In this document: positions 51,091-62,774 of the stretch, one piece after another
Layout: each line of letters begins with the position of its first letter
Numbering within the stretch: position 1 is the first letter of the stretch
Source of the DNA: Glandiceps talaboti
Lineage: Eukaryota > Hemichordata > Enteropneusta > Spengelidae
Assembly (NCBI RefSeq): GCF_964340395.1
Contig: NC_135560.1
Location: 10,420,098-10,484,097 of the forward strand
Direction: 5' to 3'
DNA length: 64,000 bases
Program-made: the position numbers and the translations under genes
Notes under the pieces: generated by a model
Database searches by the model: none
Told to the model about the DNA's origin: nothing
The model's input: only the letters and a program-made list of their open reading frames with translations

Positions 51091-54000
51091 TGTAATAATT
51101 CCTTGAACCCTCACTAAAAGCACACACACATAAATAATCAACGACCAACATCTATATATTGTTCACGTTTTCTTTATTATATAGAAGTTTAATATTAAAT
51201 TACACCATATATATTTTGTTTAAGACTACATCAACTTAATGGATGTACTTTTCACTGAACAAAAGGTATTGTAGATTTGTTTATTTATGAACACTATACA
51301 TTTTACAATGTACAAAGTTACAAAAAGCTTGCGTGACCTTTGACCTTTTACATAGGTACATTTACATTTTCTCAATATCATCGGGTTTTTTCATTAAAAT
51401 CAGAACCTGACCTTATACCTGAGAAAAGTGGCTCTGTAGAAATTGCAAGTATTCAATCATACACAGTTGTCACAAAATTCTGTCCTTTTTTTTCACTTAC
51501 AACATTGATTTCATACATTTAAGACTTGTGTGATTATTTTCAAATACATACTAACTTTTTCAAAATTTTCATTTTTTGTAAGCTTCGTTGCCATTATTTC
51601 ATCAGTGTATCATATCTCCTGATTGGTTTACAACAGTGATTACACAAAAATGTATAGTGATATACATGCAAATTTATGCAAATTGCTACATATTCATACT
51701 TCAGCACCAAAGCTGTTACAAGTGATGGTCAATAAATAAAGTTTCTTACTTGGTACTATAGAGGGCGATATTCAGGTCAAGGTTCATCTACTTTAATACT
51801 GCAAATAATGTTTTTTTTTGCTGTGAGGATGATAGACCAGCACTTTTCTGGGAGAAAGATCATCATCACGTTAAACAAGTGCAAAACATTTGACTTTCGG
51901 CAAGTTAAGATACGGTCAAATTAGAGGGCCGGATATCAACATTTCAGAATTATCGTATTTGGATTTTGAATGCAAGGTACGACATACAGAGATCAATTTA
52001 CAACAAGCTGTCAGCAAATGGGCTTTCCTAAATATTAGGCCAATCAACACTTTCTAGAAGGGGCAACTAATGATTGATGATTGGCCGATGACTTATTGTG
52101 ACCAGATGAACTTCACTTGGCTGAGCCAATGAATGACATACGTTCTAATGTCAACCAAGTGAGATTCATTGTTACAAATTTCTCTCTAAGTATATGAGGA
52201 AACATTGTGACCATATTTTCAGAATTTTACAAAACTGGTACATTCAACAAATATCACATATATTTCAAATTATTTTTTCAAAATAAATGAAAATCTAAGT
52301 ATATGCTCCTTAATTGACAATAAAATGATCGATTGTCAAAAAGTTTCACCATGAATTACCACAAACATTGGCAAATAGAAATTAGAAGATTTCTAAACAA
52401 ATTAAAATCACAACAGAACACAATGGCAAAGGGGAACAGTCTAGAGTTCTGTCTTGATTGACTCACCAGTCAATAAATGCTATCAAATGAAAGATTATTT
52501 AAAAAATATTTCTTAAATGGATTAAAAAATTAACTTTTTAAATTGACATGGATATTTAAATAACATGCGAGTGTTGTGTTGGTTGCTATGACTACAACCC
52601 AAGAATGTTCCATTACTGGTAATGACTCAATTTGATCATGAAAATTGAAAAAAAAACACATCACGACTGTACCTTTAATGTTGAAGTGTTTATACATTAA
52701 TACTCATATCCAAATGATTAGTCATAAATGATAACTTATACAAGAACGGTGCCGTAAAACAGGCCATAGTTTGCAACGATGACATCAGACAAAAAAAAAA
52801 ACATGAGTGAAAGTGTAGACTCACATATGACATCTTGATAACTGTGAAATTACACAAGGAATAATTTATAATTTTTTTGAAAATTGATGATGAGTCCTAT
52901 AAGATATACAGGCCTTATTGGACCACAAAGTTAAGGAAATTAGTATCTAAAACTAGAAAAATAAAGTTTGTTATACGAACTGAATGATTATACTATTGCA
53001 CAACAGTTCTTGGGTAATCTTGTACATATTGGGTATGGCCGCCAATACCAGGTCAGAAGTCAGAGGTCAGATTAGAAATAGGAAAGACATATAAATGTAT
53101 TCTAAATAAAAGAAAGCCCTTGCAACTATATTTTATATTTTTAAATACATCATCATCTTGGCAAGAAATTTCTGCTATTTCAAATGCAAATAGGTTGATG
53201 TAAGTTGTTAAATTTGATTATCATCACAATGCAATCCGATAATCGGAAATGAGACCCATAGAAAGACTTTAAGATATGTCTTGTTGTTAAGCCCTATCAG
53301 GCTTGTTAACTGTGAAATGGTTAGTCTAGTCCTAGATGCACTACGATCATCTCAATCGTATAGTCAAATGGATTTCTCTAGCGGAGAATTCTGTTCTTAC
53401 CACAAACAGCAATAGTCTATACGTGATTATATAGCGTCCTCACATCACTTATTTTCAAACTAGAGTTTGTAGTAAATTGAGTGAAGTAACCAATTACAAC
53501 CACTTGTCAGTGTGTGTGATGGCTTACTACTGACATGCGCTGTTTACAATTTCCCCAGCAGGAGATTTAGCTAGATTTTCGGTAGAATTTGTCCATTTCA
53601 CTACATGTGGAGAGAATCGTAGAAAGAAAAAAATGATAAACATGTATAGTAACTAGACTATGAAATGATTAGCTGATAGCTTTGGAAAACACATCGTATC
53701 TGACAAACTACCCCATGTATTTCACTAATATTAGACAATGCAGCAAAGATATGATGAGCCATTTTTATTTTGCCTTGTGATCTAACTTTACCCAAAGGCA
53801 TAAAGTAATTTCTTGACATATATAAATCTAAGATGTGATTTTTCTTTGTGTGTTTGTTATCAATGCCATAGTAACATTCATTTCATGTGATTATATTCAA
53901 GGTGTTAATTTCATAATTGCGCACTTGGCTTTACAGTTTCAGCCAGAGACAAATATTGCGTATTAAGGGAAAATTTGAGTTTCTGATGAGTGGTACTCGC

Positions 54001-54467
54001 GCAACAAACACTACTAAGGCGAAAAAAATAACAGTATTTTTCCGATAACACGACCTCAGAAAATAGGGTAGGTAGGTCAGGATTTTGTTTTATTTTATTT
54101 GATCTCTATAATTTTTATTTTTGATATGCTTCAACCCAAAAACAAACAAAGTGTGGGTCAGAATACCCCTTCTGTGATAGTTTGATGAAACATGTACAGA
54201 CATCACTGTGGAAAGAAAACAGACATGCATAGATGTCAAGAAGACAAAACATTTCTTATCTTTTTGTTTTAAATATTTACCAACATTTTATAAAATTTAG
54301 GTTCGGAGGGTTAAACTTGGGTTAGTCAGGTTATCGAAAACTTACAACTTTTTTTTTTTTTGGCCTAATTAGGTTTTTACTTGATGTTTCTATAAATAAT
54401 GCAGTATATTGTTTTCTGTATTACTTTTTAACATCTCGTAACACTCAAGGAAAATATTTGCACTATT

Positions 54468-54850
54468 TACTACAATCGTTTATAGCATCCATATTACACA
54501 TATATACTGTTTCAACTGCTTCTTTATCAGACCAAGTATGTGACATCTCTCAATGTAATTAAACTGTACACGATTTTAGCAGTGCAAAGCAAGTAAATAA
54601 CCACAATAACTAAGCTATTCAAACATAGAAGCTATAAAATATTGTCAAGGTCTCATGGAGAGTTAGTCATACAATCAAGTCTGTGACAGCTATCATTCGA
54701 ATTTAATCAGTCTGCTTCGTTAGCAGAAAACAGTGTTTACAAAATTTATCACAATTTTTCTTCACATACTGGGTTTAGAATTGAAATAAAAGCAATTGAA
54801 AAAGTACACTTTTACACTTGATTTGAATGCTATAAATGAATGCGACAAAA
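54468..54850. mobile_element. Foldback repeat family F, long copy
   Basis: Arms ACTACAATCGTTTATAGCAT (54468 on) and its inverted relative ending near 54845 (GAATGCTATAAATGAATGCG) enclose about 250 bases of unrelated AT-rich sequence. Confidence 0.6.
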
Positions 54851-55274
54851 TAAAGAAAGTGCTTTACATCAATATTAAGGGGGTGTACATCTTTGTGGTC
54901 TTAGAACACAAAATTGGAGACTAATCTCATCTTCTCTTACACTTTTATGAAATACACTGAATGTAAGGTAAAAATTATTTCAGTTAATTTTTAATAGTTT
55001 CATTGGAGATGTTTAACGAAGTGAACATTCTGAGCGCAAGTATCACTGATAACATAATGGTCTGTGTTTGGTCGATGGACAATTTGAGGTTGTTTACTGG
55101 AATTACATGTATATATAATCAACAGCCTAAAATTGAAGGTTATCTGATAGCAAAATAATTATGCAAAAATGCAAATTCAAATGCAAATTTGTTTAACATC
55201 ATTATTACATAATAGAATTGACAAGACTACACTGAATACATATCAAGGTTTCTGTGAGTTGTGGTGAGATCAAG

Positions 55275-55620
55275 GTACTACAGTGTTTACAACCCTTTTC
55301 ACTGAATTGTTACAACTAAGTCAAATTTTTGTATGTTTACATACTAGTTTTCACTGAATCGTTACAAATTTAGTGGATTTTTGTATGTTTACAACGAACC
55401 ATTCTTATTCAATTGTTGCAATTTTTTGAAATTTGTATGTTTACAACCATTCTCATTGAACTGTTGCAACTTATTGAAACTTGTTGTATGTTTACAACCA
55501 CTCTCATTAAAACGTTAAAAACTTGGTGACATGTTGTAACTTCACGATGCTTATAACTTGCACAAAAAAATAGTGAAATTTTGAATGTGTGCAACACTGC
55601 ATTGAATTGCTACAACCCAG
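55275..55620. repeat. Degenerate minisatellite, period about 60
   Basis: Five to six drifted copies of a unit containing GTATGTTTACAACC, CTCATTGAA and TGTTGCAACTT. Confidence 0.7.
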
Positions 55621-56236
55621 TGTATTGATATACAATACTATTAAAATAAGTGTTGTTTATAAACCTATAAATTGAATTGTTTTATTAACACTCTGCAGGT
55701 GTAAAACAACCGTAAATGAAACTGAACTTCAGAATGTATTGAATACACTTATCAGCATTACATGGCAACATTATCAACTGTTTGGGCATCACAAAAAATA
55801 CTGTACATCAACAGTTTGAACGTTTTGAGCAAGTTTTCTGGATTGTAAATATGATGTAACCACAGCGGTTCGTTGTGGTCTTTAGTCTAAAATTGTGTGT
55901 TTCCAACTCGGCGAATGAACATTTGTGACATTTGGTTTAGATTTGCAGATAATAATTATGCAAAGTGAGTTTAGCATACAAAATTTTTCAGTTGTAATAA
56001 TTATTGAGAACGATCCAATTTCTTGTTACTGATGCGGCATATTTTGCCGACGCTAAAGCTCCAGGAGTAATTACAATATATATGCTGCAATTCTGCTACA
56101 TTTGCTCTAAATTTTAATGATAAAAACATAAAAACATATCATATATGTAAAACATTTTACCCTAACATCAAGAAGTGGGCACGTCACAAAACATATTTCA
56201 CAAAGATAAACTAATTAGAATACAGTACTGACATGA

Positions 56237-56315
56237 CCAAATATGGTCAATGTAATTTACATATATATATATATTTCCAAATATGGTCATATTATGCATG
56301 CATGTCCTAATATGG
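56237..56315. promoter_or_regulatory. Three CArG-box matches in 80 bases
   Basis: CCAAATATGG at 56237-56246 and 56277-56286, and CCTAATATGG at 56306-56315. All fit CC(A/T)6GG, the SRF consensus. Each is followed by TCA, so they may simply be copies of one short repeat. Confidence 0.35.
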
Positions 56316-56809
56316 TCATAATGCTAATTAATCATAAAAATCGACAGCTAATATATTGTATTTAATATAATATCAATAATATTATAAACTGTTATAAATG
56401 AGAAAAAAATGACAATTAGAAATCAAATTACATGTAGTAGTCATGGTCGATAAACACCTATGTCAAAATGAAATGATCTTAAAATAATAATCTTAAAAAG
56501 ACGTGATAGATTAAATTTTAAATTGAAATAAATATCAAAAGATCAGGTCTTTTTTTTGTGGAGGTAAATAGTAGTCTGAAGAAATATTTTGAATTTTTGA
56601 AAGTAAAAATATGTCATATATAGTTTTTTATAAATCAAAGAAAGATAATATTAATAATAATAATAATAATAATAATTATAATATTAATATCAGCCATTTC
56701 TTATAAAATCTAAAAATATAAGTGTGGCTGTGAAAGTATCAGTGGTTTGCTCCATATTTCTGAACAGAATGCACAAAGCTGTAAACCAATCATATGGTAG
56801 TACTGTACT

Positions 56810-57235
56810 GACCAGGTGTGTCTGTGTGATGACCAGGTGTGTCTGTCATAACCAGGTGTATCTGGGTAATAACTAGGTGTGTCTGTGTAATAACCAGGTG
56901 AAGGTAATAACCAAGTGTGTATGTGTCATAACCAGGTGTTTCCATGTAATAACCAGGTGTGTCTGTCATAACTAGGTGTGTTTGTGTAATAACCAGGTGC
57001 GTTTGTCAGAACCAGGTGTGTCTGTGTAATAACCAGGTGTGTCTGTCATAACCAGGTGTGTCTGTGTAATAACCAGGTATGTATGTGTAATCACTAGGTG
57101 TGTCTTTGTAATAACCAGGTGTCTATGTAATAACCAGGGGTGTCTGTCATGACCAGGTGTATTTATCATGACCAGGTGTATCTGTTATAACCACCAGGTG
57201 TGACTCTGTAATAACCAGGTATGACTCTGGCTACA
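56810..57235. repeat. Minisatellite, unit AACCAGGTGTGTCTGT with spacers
   Basis: More than twenty degenerate units of about 17-20 bases. It lies 160 bases past the PDE8 stop codon, so it is probably transcribed in the PDE8 3' UTR. Confidence 0.9.
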
Positions 57236-57395
57236 CAGTATAATACCTATACCATGGAACACTTCTCTTTTACACCTAAGTGTTATTATGGCTATGTGTT
57301 TAAACACAGACTTTCAGTACCGGTAAGTCTTGGCAAAGAAATTGAACTGTAAATTTACAATGGCTGTAAATACTGAGTACTCCATACACTGCTAA

Positions 57396-58771
57396 CTACT
57401 TCTTGTCTTTTTCTTTCTTTTCTTTCTCCTTTTCTTCTTCTTGTTTCCAGTATTTGTAGTTATTCTGAAGGTGAGTTGTTACTTCAGGACAGTCAGCAAA
57501 TGCTACAAGGTAGAAACAGACACGTTATTGATGAAGATGACATACATCTGTATCTGTTTTGAAATTATTCACTACAGCTATCGACTTATATATCTACTTC
57601 TGCCATGTAGAACTTCACTTAGAGGCCAGAGGTCATATATCTAGTGTCATATCAAGTGTCACCTTGAGGTCAGAGGTCAACAACTTCTATCATGTCTAGA
57701 TTAACCCAGAGGTCACAGGTCATATCTACTGTCAATGTCATGTAGAGCTTCACCGACAGGTCAGAGGTCATATCTCACCTTGAGGTTAGAGGTCATCTAC
57801 TTCTATCATTTAAATAAGGCTAGAGATCACAGATCATATCCTACTTCTAGATATTAACCTAGAGGTCAAAGGTCACATCTAAGCTTCATCTAGGGGGTCA
57901 GAGGTCATACCTACCCCCGGTACTTACATCATGTCATAGCTTCATTCTGAGTAAATTTGAAAGATTTGTTGTGTATATATACCCCTGTAATCATTCTTTG
58001 GTGTTAGTTTATGCAACAATGAATCTTACCATATATACAGTCGTGAGTATCGTCAAGTATACACTCCACAAAATTAGTAACAATTTAATTGTGTTTAAGT
58101 TTCAGGGGGGAAAAGGATTGCTATGAGGGTATTATTGGCTGAATTGACGAGCGAATTATTATTCTTAAATAAAGCATGAACTTGCAGTTGAATTTGGAGA
58201 AACAAACAAGAGAATCTAGTAGCTATACACAGCAGTAATTGTCTATGTACTGGTAAGTCTTAGACACCAAGAAACGTGACACTTACTATCCCAAGCATCA
58301 AACATATCCACAACAAAATAGTCTATGAACGAAACCTGTGATTTGGAAACACTGAGAGTATTGCGATCAAATACTGGCATCACCACCGGTAAACTACGTT
58401 TTTTCTCTTCATCTGTCTGCAATAACAATTTTAAAAAAAAAAAGAAGATATTTATTTATTTATCTGTTGGTTTATTATTTTCAATGGAAATGTACACATC
58501 TTAAATGTCAATGAAGTTAAACTGTTTGCATGAGATGATATTTCACTATGGATGGTAAATAAAACTGAAATGTCTGGCTGTATGCTGCAATTGTTGGTGC
58601 CTGGTGTTTGTATAAATATCAAAATAATCTTTCATAATCTAACATCTCAATGTTCTATGTAAGATCTTGTGTGACATACATACAGTTGTATGTATGTACA
58701 CGCACACAAGCACCACACACACGCACACATGCATGCACGCATGCACACACGCACGCACGCACACGCGCACG

Positions 58772-58812
<41 letters not shown>

Positions 58813-61800
58813 CATTAACTGACCTGGCTGCAATATTCCTCAGCTATCCTTTTGGCCCATTCTCTGCAAAGATTCAATGGCCTAGCAGGATTTGAAATGT
58901 CAGCACACTTAATGAGCATTCGTTTAATAAGTGTTCTGTTTTCTGGAGTAGTAAGAGCTGCAGTTGTTGATGAACTGTCTGGTGTGCCTCTTCCTCCACT
59001 ATGCTGTAACAATAAATTACATCATTGGGTCTCACAATAGTCAAAATTATTCTATACTTCTTGTACATTATATGTACACGTCCCGAAAATGCTGTCATTT
59101 CATGAACACAAGGATGTCATAGATTAGTCTCTCTTCTTTCAAGTTATGGTACATGATGAAATAAAGAAAATGATTACACTCCTTTGGTACATTCATTATT
59201 TTGACGTCGACCAGACTTTCTTCTTGAACACACTAAGAACATAAATCTGCCTTTGGGTACAGGACAGTCGTTTCATATCACATAGATGATAAACCACCAA
59301 CATACTACACCACACCTCACCGCACCGCACAGTCACATAATGCTACATCATGCCATGCCATGCCACACCACACCACATCAAACCTCACCACACCACACAC
59401 CATATCACACCATGCCACAGCACATCATGCCATGCCACACCATGTCACACATACCACGTACACCACACCACACACCTCACCATGCTCCACTGCACCACAC
59501 TACACACCACACTCACCACGTATGCCACGCCACACCACGCCATGCCACACCATACCATACCTCACCATGCTGCTCTGCACCACCATACCACACCACATAT
59601 CACATCACACCACACCACATCACACCACATCACAACATACACCATACATACCATTGATGATCCATCATCTGTGTCTTTCATGGCTGGCTTAATACTGTTC
59701 ACAAATTTTGAAAGATGTTCAAAATGTCGCACCATTTCAGTTGCAAGGACCATATCAATGACAGTCTGACGAATATGTCGATAGTCGTCCCTAGATAACA
59801 AAAAAGTAAACAACATTATACAATTGTTGTCTGTCACAAAAAAGAAAACAAAATTAATACATAAGAAAACACAATATTGCATTGTTGACTGCCATAAAAA
59901 ATATGGCATCAACTTACACCATATCGCTAATCACATCATGTAACCTTTGACCTCTGATTTGACCTTTGAGAGAAAATTGTCAGTAAAATTTGAAGGTCAA
60001 TAGAGTATTTTTTGAGTTTAAATAACCAAGGTAATAATGACAGAACCTAATACACACAAGTGCACGTGGCATACTCGGGGCATTTGCACAAGTGCTTGTT
60101 GTGTTCTCTGTAGTCGTACTTCTGTGAGCACAGCAAGTGAAAGTTCAGCAGAAAGCACTGCAAGCACAAGTGTAAATACCCCTGAGTACATATGTTTATC
60201 CAACACAGCAAATTTCCATAAAAATCATACTGTTCAATCATGCAATTTTGTGTGCAAGGAACGAGTGTTTCCTCATTTGCATCTCATTTGCATGCAGGTA
60301 TGCAATTATGTTTTTAGGTATTGCATTGCAGTACAAATACCACTAGACTTACGATGCACATGCACTGCAGGTGCAAGTTATCACAGGTATTATGTAATAA
60401 TGTCTTTTAATCGTTCAGACTGTTGTTCAGAAAAGATACCTGGCAGTACCTAACTTCAAAATGAGTGTGAAAGTTATCACCAGCATGTACAGATATAAAT
60501 CAGTTACCTACCTTTCAAGTTCTTTAAAGATATTACATCTATCATCTTTAGTTGTGATTTGGAATGCTAGGGCAGAGTGATGACTTTCCAACACGGCACT
60601 GAAATAAAAACATGATTTTAAATTCTGGAAAACTTAAAATCGAAACCTTTATCAAGATTTCATGTATGAGGAAGAATTATTATGTTTATTTACTAGAGAC
60701 AGTATGAAACACTACAATGAGTCAATCTGAAATAATTAACAAGCCTTCATAGAAGACAAAGCCCCCCCCCCCACTGGCTTGTTGTGTGGCACAGTTATTA
60801 TTTTCGTCTTATTTAAAACTCTGAAGAAGTAATATTTTCCATTGGTGAGAAGAGGGACATTTCCTGTAGTCCTTATGGTATTATTGCTTGTTTGATGGCT
60901 TTCATTGGGTGTCGTCATGATTTTCCGTCTATGAGGCCGGCTGAATCTGAGGCTAATATGAGACTAGCCTCATATTGTCCTCCACTGTGAATCTGACAGT
61001 GAATCTGATTCTGTGACTATCTTTATACTCTCATGACTCAGTCTTGCTGGTCAAATGACTGGTGAGTTACTAGCTGCGATACTTACACATCGTTATACAG
61101 CAGTGCTAAATCACTTCCAGCGTTACACAGAAATGAGTTGGTCCTTCCTGGGTGGTCTACATCATGTATAACAGCAGCAATGAGTGCAGATACTTCATCA
61201 GCTGGCTCTAAACATGCCTGTATATCAACACAATAATCAGTTATACACAAAACTCCTGGGCCAATAATTATCAAAGGTGGTACTAGTAATTTGAACGAGG
61301 TAAGCAGCCCAACATCAATTTTCCAAAAACTTATAGTTATGAACCCGCACAGTTCTTTTCTTGACACTCAAGACAAAAGAGATTGGAATATTTGTGATGT
61401 CAACACAAGATGTTTTCCCATGAACCCTTTCAGGAAATCTCCAAAATAGCTTAAAGAGATAAAAATATCAAACCATAAAGTTTACAGTCAAAAGTGTCAA
61501 GACAAAGATATCAGGACATTTGTGATGTCATCATAAGAGGTTTTCCCATCAACCCTTGCAGGAAATACACAAAATGGCTGAACACATGTCAAGTGCATTA
61601 TGGCTTCTTTGTGTAAGAAGTATGACGTTGTTTGTACGAAGGAAATGTAAAGAAAACATACCTTAAGTCTATCTCTTTCTAAGAAATATGCTGTTGCATG
61701 AAGTACATCTGATGCATGTGTAGAGTTGTGATAAGGGTTGGTACTGTGATAGTTAGATTCAATAACTTGTAACCAACTTAAGATAATACTCTCAGAGACT

Positions 61801-62049
61801 CCAAGAAATTCAGGTACATTAAACCGTCTGAAGATGCTCATTCCCAAGAATACAAGTGGCCTGATAATTAACATAAAGAATACCTAAGTTTTTCAAGAAC
61901 AAAGATTTTTTTAGTATAAAATGCTGGTTAAACCCCAATGATTGAATCTTATGGTCTTGGGTCACTACTGTCTAATCAGTGGCATCATGTGAAGGTGGTA
62001 AAATAATAAACAAGTTAAGTTATGTTATATGTTGATACGCACGCACACA

Positions 62050-62089
<40 letters not shown>

Positions 62090-62774
62090 CTCATGCGCGC
62101 ACACACACACACACTTGGCTTTAAAAAAGAAGTGGCTGAGATTAGACAACAGCAGCACCCCCCCCCCACCCCACCCCACCCCCCCACCCCACACACACAC
62201 ATTCCAGCCCCACCCAACAACTATTACCACAGTGCCCCTCATTTACCTTTTGCCTGTAGCTTTCTCTAGATCGACCACATCAAAGTCCCAGAGACTGCCA
62301 TTTTCAAGAATTGCTTCTACATGAGGAGGTACTTGGTGCTGATTTGATGGTGGTGTCGATGGTAGGTGATGATGAGTTGCTGAAATAAAGTCATTTCATA
62401 CACAATATTTATAACGCTAACTATTCATTGGATTAGTTACACTGGATGTAGTACAATAAACATCGTGTTTTTTTGCTGATAACAATTATTTAGTTTACTA
62501 CAAAGTGAATAACAATGGTTTGTGGGGCAAACCTAGCAAGAAGAACTGGAACCAAAAATGCTGAATATACCATACTGTACACAATAATGTAAATTAGTAT
62601 CATGCCAAATAGCAGGCAAAGATTTGGACCTAAGATGGAAAACACTATAAACATGGTAATTGTAATAAAAACAATTCTTTTGATGACAAATTATTTTACG
62701 TCACTGTTGACTCACATACCTTTAGAGAGTGTGACCTCTGAACCTGAGAACTTCCTCCTTGGATTGATTCCTTG
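57396..62774 (-). CDS. PDE8: cAMP phosphodiesterase 8, catalytic part (5' exons missing)
   Basis: High-affinity 3',5'-cyclic AMP phosphodiesterase. Nine exons: 62720-62774, 62247-62379, 61662-61860, 61087-61217, 60512-60598, 59652-59790, 58824-59003, 58287-58416, 57396-57502; 386 residues, phases consistent. Seen in order: [55 protein letters not shown], first metal-binding histidine region in [33 protein letters not shown] (metal-binding HD), [51 protein letters not shown] (metal-binding D), [34 protein letters not shown], and the final NNYKYWK followed by a lysine/glutamate tail. These match PDE8 better than other PDEs, notably SFIDYF.DMFDAWD and the CNAGS.LA.LYND stretch. The REC and PAS exons were not found between 62775 and 64000 and are probably further right. 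Vertebrate PDE8A and PDE8B are both co-orthologous candidates. Confidence 0.95.
57623..57907. promoter_or_regulatory. Cluster of eight AGGTCA direct repeats (DR1-like)
   Basis: In the last PDE8 intron, pairs of AGGTCA-like hexamers one base apart occur at 57623, 57667, 57710, 57758, 57783, 57824, 57863 and 57895. AGGTCAAAGGTCA at 57863-57875 is a perfect DR1 nuclear-receptor site; 57667 and 57758 are perfect with G as spacer and 57710 with C. Confidence 0.45.
58690..58809. repeat. (CA)n / (GCAC)n microsatellite
   Basis: CA-rich tract with CGCA and TGCA variants, ending ten bases before the PDE8 exon 7 donor at 58823. Confidence 0.96.
59290..59650. repeat. Degenerate (CCACA)n / (CCATG)n tract
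   Basis: About 360 bases of drifting CCACA, CCATG and CACCA units reaching to the PDE8 exon 6 donor at 59651. Confidence 0.92.
60030..60310. mobile_element. Foldback repeat family G, copy 2
   Basis: TTGCACAAGTGCTTGTTGTG and, inverted, GCACTGCAAGCACAAGTGTA, with flanks GACAGAACC and CCATAAAAATCATACTGT shared with the block at 50800. It lies in a PDE8 intron between exons 60512-60598 and 59652-59790. Confidence 0.7.
62038..62200. repeat. (CGCA)n array and C-run
   Basis: (CGCA)n and (CA)n at 62038-62115, then a C-rich stretch at 62156-62200, in a PDE8 intron 46 bases before the exon 62247-62379 donor. Confidence 0.95.

Larger units (their letters stand above)
48958..57395. other. Non-coding region between WDR41 and PDE8
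   Basis: About 8.4 kb without a recognisable exon on either strand. It must include the 3' UTRs of both converging genes. Contents noted separately: foldback families F and G, a TATG array, a degenerate minisatellite, a CArG cluster and an AACCAGGTGTGT minisatellite close to the PDE8 stop. Confidence 0.55.
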
